Source: Mesomycoplasma ovipneumoniae
GTDB taxonomy: Bacteria > Bacillota_I > Bacilli_A > Mycoplasmatales > Metamycoplasmataceae
Length of the DNA: 64,000 bases
Direction: 5' to 3'
Assembly: GCF_038095995.1 (NCBI RefSeq)
Contig: NZ_CP146005.1
Coordinates: 558,001 to 622,000 of the forward strand
A program made the position numbers and the translations under genes. Numbering within the stretch: the stretch's first letter is position 1; each line of letters starts with the position of its first letter. The notes beneath the pieces were generated by a model that saw only the letters and a list, made by a program, of their open reading frames with translations, did not search any database and was not told where the DNA came from. Of the stretch, positions 22,160 to 32,568 are shown one piece after another.

Positions 22160-23677
22160 ATGAAAAAGAAAGTTATTTTAATTATTATTGACGGCCTTGG
22201 ATTGCGACCTGAAAGTCAAGGAAATGGTTTTGCACTTGCAAAAACACCGGTTTTTGATCACCTTTTTGACAATTATCCAAATAGTTTGATCGCCGCATCA
22301 GGTCAAGAAGTTGGACTCCCTGAAGGACAAATGGGAAATTCAGAAGTTGGCCATTTAAATATCGGAGCCGGATTTATTGTCTATACCGGAATTTCAATTA
22401 TAAATAATGCTTTAAAAACCGGCGAGTTTTTCAAAAATGAAAAATTTATTAAGGTTTTTGAGCATAGTATCAAAACTGATACACCCGTGCAAATTATGGG
22501 ACTTTTTTCTCCAGGGGGTGTTCACTCACATCAAGATCACCTTTTTGCCCTAATTGATTTTGCAGCCGAATTTGGTGTTAAAAAACTTAATTTACACCTT
22601 TTTGGTGACGGACGAGATGTTGCGCCTGAATCAATTAAGCCAAATCTTAATTTATTAATAAAGAAATTGAAAAATTTTGAAAATTACAAAATTGCTTCAA
22701 TTTCTGGTCGTTTTTACTCAATGGACCGCGATAAAATGTTTAACCGTGTTGAATTAGGATATAATTCTATTCGCGGAAAAGCCGAAAATACCTTCACAAA
22801 TCCAATTGATTATGTTGATTCTCAATATGAAAAAGGAATTAGCGACGAATTTTTACAACCAGCAATAAATTTGCAAGTTAATAAAAATGATTTTCTTAAT
22901 GACAATCATGGTGTTATTTTTTTCAATTTTCGACCTGATCGCGCAAGACAACTTTCGCATTTAATTTTGCAAACAGATTTATATACTTTTAAACCAAAAT
23001 ATCCTGTAAAAATCGACACTTTTGTGTCAATGATGAAATATGAAGGGATAAATTGCGATATTGCTTTTGAGGAAATGAAAGTCAAAAATCCACTTGGAAA
23101 AGTAGCTGATGAGGCAGGATTAAAACAACTTCGACTCGCTGAAACGCAAAAATATGCCCATGTAACTTTCTTTGTTGACGGTGGCGTAGAACTTGAATTA
23201 AAAAATTCTGACCGAATTCTTGTTGATTCATTAAAAGTTGAGTCTTATGCTGATTATCCGCAAATGTCGGCCGTCGAAATTACTGATAAATTAATCCAAG
23301 TTGGGCAAAATTATGACCTTATTATCGTCAATTTTGCAAATCCAGATATGGTCGGACATACAGGAAACTTAAAAGCAACTATAAAAGCGGTTGAAATTTT
23401 AGATTCACAGATTGGTCGAATTCACAGCTGAGCAAAAGAAAATAATTTTCATTTTTTCATTACAGCCGACCATGGTAATGCCGAACTTACTGAGGATGAA
23501 AATAATAAACCCTCAACAAAACATACCGTATTTCCCGTTATGTTAATTTCAAGTGATAAAAGTTTGAAATTAAAAAATGGAAGATTGGCAAATATTGCCC
23601 CAACAGTTCTTGATTATTTAAATATCAAAAAACATCCTGACATGGATCATGAATCCTTAATAATTAAGCAAAACTAA
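22160..23677 (+). CDS. gpmI: 2,3-bisphosphoglycerate-independent phosphoglycerate mutase
   Basis: 505 residues, interconverts 3- and 2-phosphoglycerate in glycolysis using two Mn ions. First metal site and start: ILIIIDGLGLRPESQGN. The phosphorylated Ser lies in GNSEVGHLNIGAG. HSHQDHLFALI, GRDVAPES, SGRFYSMDRD and NFRPDRARQLS follow in normal order. The last metal ligands are in VNFANPDMVGHTGN and FITADHGNAE. Complete, with one TGA Trp after GRIHS. A terminator follows. Confidence 0.97.
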
Positions 23678-23702
23678 ACTTTTACAGACTAATTTTTCTT
23701 CT

Positions 23703-23741
23703 TTAAAACCAAAATCATTTTCCTTTTGATTTTGGTTTTTT
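23703..23741 (+). terminator. Terminator of the helicase-rnhC-gpmI operon
   Basis: AAAACCAAAATCA pairs with TGATTTTGGTTTT around a short TTTCCTTT loop, followed by a T run. The junction with R1 copy b lies directly after it. Confidence 0.8.
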
Positions 23742-23748
23742 TAAAAAG

Positions 23749-24240
23749 TTAATTGCCTATTTTAAAACCTGACAAAATCAATTTATGGATAAAATAAAAA
23801 ACCATAAAAAAATGCAACTACTATTTAAACTCAATGCAAATAGAAAACTCGTTTTTATTTGCAGCGAGCCTAAAAAAACATATGAAGTTTTGAAAGAACA
23901 ATAACCAAAAGCCCTAAATTTATAGATTTCTAAACGGGTAAATTTAAGGCATCCCATCATATTTAAAAATATAATGGATAATTCGCATTTGCTGATTTTT
24001 TTATGACAAAAAACATAATTAATTCCCCTTAATTCTAATTTCTAAATTTATTAACTATTCTTAAGTGAGCTTAATTATAACATAATTTTATTTTTGACCA
24101 AGCATTTTTTTTTTTTTTACAAAAGGTTAATTTAAAACTATAAAATTAAGATTTTAGCCTCAAAAAACCTGGATTTACGGGTATTTTTGTGTGTTTACCC
24201 CACTAAAAAGTGAATTTTTACCATCTAACTGTCAAACTAA
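23749..24240 (-). repeat. R1 repeat element, copy b
   Basis: Reads leftward. From right to left it has an IS1634-like end (palindrome around CACTAAAAAGTG), a T tract, GACCAAGCA, the -10 box (on the minus strand, TTATAATTAAG), the AAGGGGAATTAATTATG block, and the core with peptide FRAFGYCSFKTSYVFLGS. The small ORF is frameshifted near its start. The distal end is truncated at the gpmI terminator, so only one IS-like terminus remains. Confidence 0.8.
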
Positions 24241-24326
24241 GGTGCTTTTTTTAGAAAATTAAAAATTTATAATTTTTTAATATTTTTTAGTATTTTTTAC
24301 GAATTCCTAGAAAATATTAAGAAAAA

Positions 24327-24335
24327 TGGTATAAT
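24327..24335 (+). promoter_or_regulatory. Extended -10 box of the duplicated lipoprotein gene
   Basis: TGGTATAAT 38 bp before the start codon; ribosome site AAGAGGTG sits 5 bases before the ATG. Confidence 0.55.
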
Positions 24336-24373
24336 TTGTACTATTAAAATATTAAACAAAATAAGAGGTGTAA

Positions 24374-25735
24374 ATGGCACGCAAGCTAACAAAATTAAGA
24401 AATTTATTTATCCTTTCGACCCCTATTGTTTTTTTAGTAGCAACAAGTTGTGGCGTTAGCCAAACAAACGAGGGAGAAAAAGAAGGTCAAAAACCCCAAC
24501 AGATGAGCGAAAAAATCGCTGACAAATTAGGGTCAAGTCTAAGCTTTGACGTAAATGGTAATCATGTTTTTACTATTAAAAATGACAAATTCAAAGGTGC
24601 AACAGAAGTAGTGGCCCATTTTGAAGGTAAAAGCGATGATCCAGCTATTACTCTGCCAATAACTGCCGAAGTTAATGCAAGTATAAATAATTCAACCGCA
24701 ACTTTTAACACAACCGGAAAATTACTATACGATTACAAGTGATCACTCAAAAAAATTAAAGTTGGTTCTGAAGAAATTTTGCAAGATCAATTCCCTGATG
24801 ATTTAAAAGGTGACGTTTGGTTTGAGAAAAAAATTGCGATAGTTAAACAAGATGCTGCGCTTTGAATTGATCCTCAAATCCAACTTTTAAAAAATTGAAT
24901 AAACACTAATGCAAATGTTGAGTTAAAAGCTGAATTTATCAAAAATAACGAGAGAAAAGTTGTAGATACCAATTTCAATAGTTCGTTAAATAAATTTCGA
25001 GCTGACTTACAAGAAGGTTATAAATTTAATAGAATTCTAATTCAATCTAAAAATAACTCCTTTGCAACAATTAGTTTACCTTATAAACCTTTGGAGCAAA
25101 AAGAAAACACACCGCAACAGATGAGCGCAAAAATCGCTGACAAATTAGGCGCAAGTCTAAGCTTTGACGTAAATGGTAATCATGTTTTTACTATTAAAAA
25201 TGACAAATTCAAAGGTGCAACAGAAGTAGTGGCACATTTTGAAGGCAAAAGTGATGATCCAACTATTACTCTGCCAATGACTGCCGAAGTTAATGCAAAC
25301 ATAAACAATTCAACCGCAACCTTTAACACAGCCGGAAAATGACAATATGACTATAAGTGATCGCTCAAAAAAATTAAAGTTGTTAAAAATGGTAGCTCTG
25401 AAGAAATTTCGCAAGATCAATTCCCCGATGATTTAAAAGGTGACCTTTGGTTTGAGAAAAAAATTGAGATAGTTAAACAAGATGCTGCGCTTTGAATTGA
25501 TCCTCAAATCCAACTTTTAAAAAATTGAATAAACACTGATGCAAATGTCGAGTTAAAAGTTGAATTTATCAAAAATGACGAGTCAAAAGCGAGAAAAGTT
25601 GTAGATACCACTTTCAATAGTTCGTTAAATAAGTTTCGAGCTGACTTACAAGAAGGGTATAAATTTAATAGAATTTTAATTCAATCTAAAAATAACTCCT
25701 TTGCGACAATAAGTTTACCTTATAAACCTTTTTAA
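24374..25735 (+). CDS. Lipoprotein made of two tandem ~200-residue repeats
   Basis: 453 residues. Signal peptide with lipobox VATSC near residue 26, so it is anchored on the outer face. Residues about 41-237 and 240-453 are near-identical copies. Each begins QMSxKIADKLG, contains DVNGNHVFTIKNDKFKGATE, SSLNKFRADLQEGYKFNRIL and FATISLPYKP, and each contains several TGA-coded Trp. The DNA repeat is about 630 bp and still more than 90% alike by eye, so copy number could change by recombination. I do not recognise a named family. It may be a variable-length surface antigen. Confidence 0.8.
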
Positions 25736-25753
25736 TATAATTTCTAAAATAAT

Positions 25754-25789
25754 AAAAAAAGCAATTTCATTCGAGAAATTGCTTTTTTT
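25754..25789. terminator. Bidirectional terminator between the lipoprotein gene and trxA
   Basis: AAAAAAAGCAATTTC and GAAATTGCTTTTTTT form a 15-bp stem around ATTCGA, with A and T runs on either side, so it can serve both convergent genes. Confidence 0.8.
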
Positions 25790-25819
25790 ATCTTTAAGTT
25801 ATGAAGATTAAATTAAGTA

Positions 25820-26149
25820 TTAAATTAATTCAAAGTGTTTTAATTGTGATTCTAATACATCAGCAGGAACATAACCTTCAAGACGATGTACAAGTTTGTG
25901 ATCTTTATAAAATAATGTTGTTGGAGTTCCATGGATTTGGTTATCACGCGCAAATAAAATATTTTCACGCACGTTAACTCTAATTATAACTAGACCATTT
26001 ACTCCGTATTTATCGTTCATTTGATCTATTGAAGGTTCATAAAGAACACAGGCTCCGCATCCAGGTTGGTGAAATACGAGAATTGCAGCTTTGCTTGTTA
26101 AAATTTTTTGATTAATGTCATCGGTTGAGTGAATATCAAAGATTGGCAT
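25820..26149 (-). CDS. trxA: Thioredoxin
   Basis: 109 residues. The redox motif is PGCGACVLYEPSIDQM, a CGAC active site instead of the usual WCGPC. The cis-Pro loop is HGTPTTLFYKD, and GYVPADVLESQLKHF is the last helix. The ATG at 26147-26149 is chosen because AAAAAAGGAGG lies 7 bases upstream; an upstream ATG would add a non-conserved peptide. It follows proS by 65 bp in the same direction. Role: cytosolic disulphide reduction, probably with thioredoxin reductase encoded elsewhere. Confidence 0.9.
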   Translation of the reverse strand: MPIFDIHSTDDINQKILTSKAAILVFHQPGCGACVLYEPSIDQMNDKYGVNGLVIIRVNVRENILFARDNQIHGTPTTLFYKDHKLVHRLEGYVPADVLESQLKHFELI

Positions 26150-26214
26150 AATACCTCCTTTTTTATATAAATGATACCACATTATTGTTTTTTTGCAAGA
26201 TATAAATAGAAAAA

Positions 26215-27654
26215 TTAATAGGATTTTGCAAATAAGACAAATTTAGTAGTTTTTTTACCGCTAAATATTGAATTAGCGCTTTTTGGTATATTAAATATTG
26301 AATTTTTTGGCAAAATACAACGAGCTGTTGCGGTAGTTTCATCTTGAATTTGTTGCTCTTTTGCTGAAGTCTCACTAAAAGGAGCAATAACAAATTTCCC
26401 TTTTTGTATTTCAGTTTGAAGCTCTTGATATGAAGTTACAAAAACTGTATTTTCAACTATGCGTGTTTTGGCTTTTTCAAACAAGTTTTTTTGAATTTCA
26501 TCAAGAATTTTAGGGCATTTGCCTTTTAATTCATCAAGGCTAAAATAAATTTTTTGGCGGTTATCACGGCGAACAAGGCAAATTTGATTTTTCTTTACAT
26601 CATTTGGCCCAATTTCAATTCGAATTGGTGAGCCAGAAACTTCAGACTTATTTATTTTAAAGCCAATTTGCTCGTCTGATTCATCTACTTGATAAGTAAT
26701 TTTTCTTTGTTTAAGAATTCTAGCTACTTTTTTTGAAAAGTCTTTTACTTCTGGATGTTTTTTTGCAAAAAATTCAAGAATATCAACCTTATATGGGGCA
26801 ATTTTTGGCGGCAAAACTAAACCATTATCATCACTATGAACCATTACAAGAGCGCCAATTAGACGGGTTGAAATCCCTCAAGATGTTTGATATGGCGTTT
26901 CAAATTCGTTTTTGTTGTTTTTAAACTGAATTCCAAAATTTTTAGCAAAATTTTGGCCTAAAAAATGTGATGTGGCTGATTGAAGTGCGCGGAAATTTTG
27001 CATCATTGATTCAATAGTGTAAGTTGTAACAGCGCCGGCAAACTTTTCACGATTAGTTTTTTTACCAAATATTGTTGGTATAGCAAGATAATTTTCTAAA
27101 AAGAATTTATAATATTTAGCTATTTTTTTGGTAAAATTTTGCGCCTCTAATTTATCTGAATGAATTGTGTGACCTTCTTGCCAAAGAAATTCAGTATTTC
27201 TTAAAAATGGATTAGTAGTTTTTTCTCATCTTAAAACTTGAGTTCACTGATTTAATTTTAACGGTAAAATGTTATTTGCAGCAATTTCATTTTTAAAATA
27301 ATCAGCAAAAAGGAGCTCACTAGTTGGTCTTATATAAATATTTTCGGCTAATTTTTTTTGGCCTACATGAGTTATCGTTAATAATTCAGGTGCAAAACCC
27401 TTAATATGTTGTTTTTCTTTTTCTATAAAACTTTCAGGTATAAGAAGCGGGAAATAAACATTTTTTACACCTTGGGAAGCAAAAAATGCATCAACTATTT
27501 TGGTTATATTAGTTCAAATTGCATATCCAAAAGGTTTGAAGTAAAGCGTTCCTTTGATTGGACCGTAACTCATTAAATTCGCCTGAGTTATAACGTCAAC
27601 ATATCATTTTGCAAAATCTTCACTACTTGGCGTTATCTTTTCAGGTCGTTTCAT
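26215..27654 (-). CDS. proS: Prolyl-tRNA synthetase, short (archaeal/eukaryote-like) type
   Basis: 479 residues, class II synthetase without the bacterial editing insertion. The N-terminus [20 protein letters not shown] leads into GYAIWTNI and [20 protein letters not shown]. Motif 2 region: [15 protein letters not shown] and [20 protein letters not shown] followed by [13 protein letters not shown]. Motif 3: [20 protein letters not shown]. The C-terminus ([23 protein letters not shown]) is the tyrosine-ending domain typical of this type. It lies directly after tRNA-Tyr and tRNA-Gln on the same strand and may share their promoter. Confidence 0.95.
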
Positions 27655-27691
27655 AAAATAAATAAAAAAAAATGGTGAATTAACATTTGGC

Positions 27692-27762
27692 TGCCCCAGT
27701 TAGATTCGAACTAACGAATGACGGTACCAAAAACCGTTGCCTTACCGCTTGGCTATGGGGCA
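27692..27762 (-). tRNA. tRNA-Gln (UUG)
   Basis: Cloverleaf on the minus strand: acceptor TGCCCCA / TGGGGCA, D arm GCCAAGCGGTAAGGC, anticodon arm ACGGT-TTTTGGT-ACCGT with anticodon TTG, and T arm GTTAGTTCGAATCTAAC. CCA is not encoded. It lies 3 bp downstream of the tRNA-Tyr gene. Confidence 0.95.
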
Positions 27763-27765
27763 AAA

Positions 27766-27849
27766 TGGTGGGGGGTGAGGGATTCGAACCCCCGAATCCG
27801 AAGAAAGTGGGTTACAGCCACCCGCATTTGGCCGCTCTGCAAACCCCCC
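27766..27849 (-). tRNA. tRNA-Tyr (GUA)
   Basis: Acceptor GGGGGGT / ACCCCCC with an encoded CCA end. Anticodon loop CTGTAAC gives GTA. The long variable arm around TTTCTTCGGA is typical of bacterial tRNA-Tyr. T arm GGGGGTTCGAATCCC. An extended -10 box is 20 bp upstream. Confidence 0.95.
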
Positions 27850-27868
27850 GATCCGTTGCAGCTTTTTA

Positions 27869-27877
27869 ATTATAACA
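27869..27877 (-). promoter_or_regulatory. Extended -10 box for tRNA-Tyr/tRNA-Gln (and perhaps proS)
   Basis: TGTTATAAT on the minus strand, ending 19 nt before the first base of tRNA-Tyr. No terminator is seen between tRNA-Gln and proS, so read-through into proS is plausible. Confidence 0.6.
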
Positions 27878-27927
27878 TATTTTTTTTGATTTGATAATTT
27901 TTTTTTATTTTTTTTTTTTTTTTCGGA

Positions 27928-29310
27928 CTAGCGATATTTAGCCACGTCCTCAGTTACTATTTGGAAGACATCATTTACTAGTTTTTCTTGCTCTTCAATT
28001 GGAAGATTTGGGTCTAATTTAATTTGCTTATAAGCAAAAATAAAAGAAGGATGTAAAAAATTACCTAATGGACGTCCTATTTTGTAAAGTTCAATTCATC
28101 TATCTTTTAATTTTTTAGCAAGTTTTTCATCATCATGTCTTATTTTATATTCGTTTGCTAATTTTTGATAAGATAAAATTTTAAAAATAGCAAAAGTAAA
28201 TCAAAAATTTTTAACAAATTCAGATCACTTAATAAGAATAAAAAATCCAAGGCCAAAAAAATAACTTAGTGCCGGAAACCAAAAAATATAATATAAAATT
28301 TGACTATAAGGATTTAATTGGGCTAAATTTTGACTAATTATTTCAGAATTAACATTTAAAACTATTAATTTATGGCTAAAAATCGGGCTAAGTAAAAATA
28401 TTAATCTTACAATATAATTTAACAGTAAAAAACTTGAATCGGCAATATAATAAAAAAGTAATTTCCTTGGTTTGTTGCGGTTTTTTAAATTATTAAAATA
28501 AACTAAAGTTTGAATAATTACTAAAAATAGAACAAATGAGCCAACAAATGCTAAATACTGTCAGAATTGAAAATTATTAATTCCGGCAAAAAATAATCAA
28601 AAAATAAGCATTAACATCGAAACTAACAAGGTTGAAATTGAATAATAAATTGACTTTGCAGTAAAAGAGATATTATTTCAAAGTTTTTCAACAGGATTTA
28701 TTTTAGTTTTGGTTCTTTTTTCATGCTTTTGAAAAATATCTGAATTAAGTTGGTAAAAACTTGAAGTTCAAGCTGAGTGCTTTTCGCGATATTGCATTTT
28801 TTTATTTAAATCACTAATTTCAGCAACAGCTCTTGAGTCGGACAAAAAGTAAAAAAACTGATTTTCGTCATCGTGCAAAAGTCATGAAAAATTAATTTGG
28901 TTAGATTTTTTTGGTTTTGTAACTTTTTGAAGTAAATTTTTTGACTCTTTTGTTTGCTCTTGGGTTGTTTCTGAATTTTGCTGTGATTTTAGATAATTAG
29001 GTTTATAACTAACGTATTTTTCTGGTTGCTGTTCATATTGAGGGCTATTTTGGGCCTGAATTTCGATGTCTTTTTGATCTACAAATGTTTGACTGTCATC
29101 TCCTTGAAATGGATTGGCGGTGTTAGTTTTTAAATCTTGACTGTGATTTGGTTTTTGAAAATTACTATAATGTTGATATTTGCGATCACGGGAAGCAAAA
29201 TGCGAATTATGAGATTTGTTAGTGCCATAATTTTTTGAACTATAAAAATTAGACTGATTTTGGTCGTTTATTTTTTGATTATTTTTTTCTTGGTCATGAT
29301 TTTGATTCAT
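27928..29310 (-). CDS. Membrane protein with Gln/Asn-rich cytosolic N-terminus, function unknown
   Basis: 460 residues. Residues 1-140 are rich in Gln, Asn, Ser and Lys (NQNHDQEKNNQKINDQNQSN) with no hydrophobic stretch, so they are probably disordered and inside the cell. About four or five transmembrane helices follow from residue 210 (LLVSMLMLIFWLFFAGI, LAFVGSFVLFLVIIQTLVYF, FFGLGFFILIKW). A charged C-terminal tail ends in FQIVTEDVAKYR. Trp codons are TGA. An ATTCTCC block (GGAGAAT on the coding strand) precedes the ATG. I do not recognise a family. Confidence 0.7.
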
Positions 29311-29859
29311 TAAATTCTCCTGGGTGACTATTTAACCTATTTATTTTACAAATTTAATTTAAATCTAAAAAGTTAATTTAATATTAGCACCTTTTTCAAT
29401 TTCTTCATTAAATTTTACCAATTTATAACTAATATTAATTATTTTTTTCTTTTTAATTAAATAAGGTAAAAAAACGCATGTTTTTAATGATTCGGCATTT
29501 TTATTCTTATAAGAACTTATATTAATAAATTTAAAAATTTTACAATACAAAATTCAGACATCAAAAACACACTAATTATATAATATATAATAAGCAAAAC
29601 AGTTAAGCTAAATTTTGCTTGTTTTGAGTCAATAAAATTGCATTTTTTGACAAATCTATAATTTAATTTAAAATTTTAAAAATAAATCATTATTTTAAAA
29701 TTTTTTTCAAAATGCTGGTTTATTTTAGGAATTAATTTTAATAACTGAAATAATTTTTAATTTCACCATAAAAATACCCTTTTTAGCCCAAAAAAAATGA
29801 GCTTTTGATCATAAAAGTTGTATATTTTTTAAATTTTTTGTTGATTTTAGTAAAAATCA

Positions 29860-29880
29860 CTCCCACTTCACTCCACTAAT
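29860..29880 (-). promoter_or_regulatory. Possible second MraZ box pair, inverted
   Basis: On the minus strand TTAGTGGAGTGAAGTGGGAG contains two AGTGG boxes exactly 10 bp apart, the same spacing and sequence as in the mraZ operator but pointing the other way, about 120 bp upstream. Confidence 0.4.
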
Positions 29881-29976
29881 AAAATGCAAAAAATTTAAAA
29901 AATACCGCCTAAAAACCGTCATTTTTTTTCAAGTAAAAAATGATAAATAAAAAAAATTAATTTTTTTTTGTTTGAA

Positions 29977-30010
29977 ATGGGATTTAGTGTATAATTGTGG
30001 TTGACAGTGG
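29977..30010 (+). promoter_or_regulatory. MraZ operator overlapping the mraZ promoter
   Basis: Four boxes at 10-bp steps: ATGG (29977), GTGT (29987), GTGG (29997) and GTGG (30007). In mollicutes MraZ is known to bind AAAGTGK-N3 repeats of this period. The -10 box TATAAT (29990-29995) lies between the second and third boxes, so MraZ bound here would sit on the promoter. The start codon is at 30020, giving a leader of fewer than 20 nt. Confidence 0.8.
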
Positions 30011-30019
30011 AGATAAAAA

Positions 30020-30460
30020 ATGTTTGGAACTGTTTTCAGAATATTAGATGAAAAAAATAGAATTGTGCTACCTCCTGCTTTTCGTGATGAACTTGATGGT
30101 GACTTCTATATTTCAGCTAATTTGGACAAAATTCTCGAAATCAGAAGCCAAGCCGAATTTGATATTATTGCCCAAAAAATTGGAAAAGCAAACTCATTAG
30201 ATCCACGACTTCGTGATTTTGCGAGATATTTTTTTGGAAATACCGTCAAAGTTTCTGTCGATAAGCAAGGTAGGTTTTTAATTCCCAAAAATTTACTTGA
30301 CTTGGCCGCTGTCAAAAAAAGAATCTATTTATTAGGGGTTAATAACAAAATTGAAATTTGGCCTGAAGAAAGATACGATCAATTTTTTGCAAAGTTTTCT
30401 GACAGCAATGTCACCGCTGATTTAGAAAAAGAATTGCTAAAATCGGGAGTAGAATTATAA
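30020..30460 (+). CDS. mraZ: Transcriptional regulator MraZ
   Basis: 146 residues with two AbrB-like halves: [25 protein letters not shown] and [23 protein letters not shown], each with the family's DxKxRxxxP-type signature ([18 protein letters not shown]). MraZ forms ring-shaped oligomers that bind direct repeats upstream of its own gene and controls the dcw cluster. It is followed after 1 bp by rsmH. Confidence 0.96.
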   Translation: MFGTVFRILDEKNRIVLPPAFRDELDGDFYISANLDKILEIRSQAEFDIIAQKIGKANSLDPRLRDFARYFFGNTVKVSVDKQGRFLIPKNLLDLAAVKKRIYLLGVNNKIEIWPEERYDQFFAKFSDSNVTADLEKELLKSGVEL

Positions 30461-30461
30461 A

Positions 30462-31352
30462 ATGCACATTCCAGTTTTGTTAGAAGAAGTTATCTTAGCT
30501 CTTGAAATTAATCCCGAAGGATTTTATGTTGATTTAACTTTAGGGCGTGGCGGACATTCCAAGGCGATTCTTGAAAAATTAACAACGGGAAAACTGATTG
30601 TTTTTGATAAAGATATCCAAGCCATAGACGAAACTAAATCTAAATTAACTGCAATTAGTCAAAATGTTAATTTTATTTGTTCAGATTTTGTAAATTTTGA
30701 TTATCACTTAGAAAAATTGGGAATTGATTATATAGACGGGTTTATTGTTGATTTAGGTGTTTCTTCACCTCAAATTGATAATCCTGAGCGTGGCTTTTCT
30801 TACTCTAAAGATGGCAATTTAGATATGAGAATGGACACAAGTCAATCTCTTGATGCTTCTTGAGTTTTAAATCAATATTCTGAAGAAAAACTAGTTCAGA
30901 TTTTTTACAAATACGGACAAGTAAAATTTGCACGGCAAATTGCAAAAGCAATCATTGAAAATAGACCTTTGAAAACCACTTTTGATCTTACTAAGATTGT
31001 CAAAAAAGTTATTCCAGCACTGGCGTTATCTAAAAAAAACTTTGTAAAAAATGTTTTCCAGGCTGTGCGAATTGAAGTAAATAACGAACTTGAATCTCTG
31101 CAAATGTTGTTAAAAAAGTTACCCAAATTCTTAAAGCACGGTTCAAAAGTTTTAATTATTAGCTTCCATTCGCTAGAGGATCGATTAGTAAAAGATGCAT
31201 TTTTAAATTTAGTTAGCAAATCTAAGCAAGATTTTTTTAAAAAAGGCGATCCAGAATTCTCAACGAAAGTTTTTCGACCATCACCAGAAGAAGTTTTGCT
31301 AAATCCAAGAGCAAAATCGGCTAAATTACGAGTTTTAATTAAAAATTCATAA
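30462..31352 (+). CDS. rsmH: 16S rRNA (cytosine-1402-N4)-methyltransferase
   Basis: 296 residues. [13 protein letters not shown] is the usual start. The SAM-binding motif is [16 protein letters not shown], then [30 protein letters not shown] and DMRMDTSQ. The C-terminal [14 protein letters not shown] and [21 protein letters not shown] are family hallmarks. Also called MraW. It methylates N4 of C1402 in the small-subunit rRNA. The gene order mraZ-rsmH-ftsZ is the reduced mollicute dcw cluster. Confidence 0.96.
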
Positions 31353-31385
31353 AAAAGAAAAAATTGAAAAATAGGTAAAAATACT

Positions 31386-32366
31386 ATGGAAAGATGTAGT
31401 AAAATTATGCTAATGGGATTAGGTGATTTTGGATCTAAAATTGTTCAAAACATCAATTTAGATCAAGCTAGCTTTCCAAAATTTTTTATAAATTCACGCG
31501 ATGAATATTCTAATTTCAATTTTAGTGATCAAAATTCACTAATTCTTAGTCAATCAAATTTTGGATATGACTGAAAAAAAGCAAACCAAGCAGTAAAAGA
31601 TAAAAGTTTAGAAATTCAATCAATTCTTGCTGGGGTCAAAATTCTCTTTTTGATTGTAGGATTAGGCGGATCAACTGGATCAGGAGCAGTTTTAGAAGTA
31701 GCTGAAATTGCTCAAAAAATGAATATAATTATAATAGTTTTAGCAACAAATCCTTCTGAAAATGAGTCAAAATTTAGACGAGAAACAAGTTTTGACGTGC
31801 TTCAAAATCTAAAAAAAATTGTTGATTCATTGATTTTAATTTCACCAGAAGAAATAAGTTTAACTTTTCCGAGTCTTATGGTTGAAAATGTTCTTCAATT
31901 AATAGTCCTAACTATTCAAAAGAAAATTTCAATTCTAACAAAAGCTATTTGTCAACAAAATGCATTAATTCATGTTAACAGTTCAATAATCGAGTCAATT
32001 TTATCCAATAATAACTTTGTTTTTGTCGGATATGCAAGCGAAACTGGTCCAAATAGGGCAATAGTTGCAACTGAAAATGCCTTTAAAAACCATTTTGTCG
32101 AATTTGATCTCTCATCCTCCGAGGAAATGTTAATTACAATTAGTGCTAATAATTCAATTTTACAAACCGAAATTAACGATGTTCTTAATACAATTAGAAA
32201 AAATTTCAAACCAGACTTAAAATTTTCTTATGGCGTGTATACAAACACAAAATTAGATAAAGAAATTGAAATTGGTATAATTGCAAGTCAAAAAAAGCAT
32301 AGTTATGAAAGCAAAAAAGCAGCAAAATTAAATCTTGCCTTCGATAACAAATTTAGTATTTTCTAA
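31386..32366 (+). CDS. ftsZ: Divergent FtsZ-like tubulin homologue
   Basis: 326 residues. The tubulin GTP-binding signature is present as GLGGSTGSGAVLEVAEIA in place of the usual GGGTGTG. The N-terminus SKIMLMGLGDFGSKIVQNI matches the first FtsZ nucleotide loop, and FVGYASETGPNRAIVATENAF matches the region around helix H8. The last strands (SFGxGV-type region as FKPDLKFSYGVYTNT) are short, and the FtsA/ZipA-binding tail is missing; no ftsA is nearby. GTPase function is likely kept, but polymer behaviour may differ. Third gene of the cluster, with a terminator after it. Confidence 0.85.
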
Positions 32367-32405
32367 GCAAATTGATTTTGATTTAAACTTTTAGTAAATG
32401 CTTAT

Positions 32406-32472
32406 AAAACACCTTTAAAAATTATAAAATTTAGTACGCAAACAAAATTTTATAACAAAAAGGTGTTTTTGT
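32406..32472 (+). terminator. Terminator after ftsZ
   Basis: AAAACACCTTTT and AAAAGGTGTTTTT form the outer stem. An inner stem TTATAAAATTT / AAATTTTATAA-like sequence closes a short loop. A T run follows. Confidence 0.7.
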
Positions 32473-32522
32473 ATTATTTTTTTTAAAAAATTTTTTTTAT
32501 GGCCAAATCGACGGAAATATAG

Positions 32523-32528
32523 TATAAT
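32523..32528 (+). promoter_or_regulatory. -10 box of the pncB operon
   Basis: TATAAT about 40 bp before the pncB start; no clear ribosome site is seen before the ATG. Confidence 0.45.
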
Positions 32529-32568
32529 AATATTGTAGTTTTACTATTATTTTATCAACTAAATTATT

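Larger units (their letters stand above)
29311..30019. other. Long AT-rich gap upstream of mraZ
   Basis: About 700 bp. Apart from the MraZ operator and promoter at its right end and an inverted pair of similar boxes at 29860-29880, I see no supported gene. A 61-codon frame on the minus strand (29365-29550) has no ribosome site or recognisable family and is not called. Confidence 0.5.

Noticed and set aside
23778-23960. 60-codon minus-strand frame in R1 copy b as a separate gene
   Set aside because: It is the tail of the R1 small ORF with its start frame broken, and the ATG used has no ribosome site.
29365-29550. 61-codon minus-strand frame in the gap before mraZ
   Set aside because: No ribosome site, no recognisable family, codon make-up is that of AT-rich noncoding DNA.
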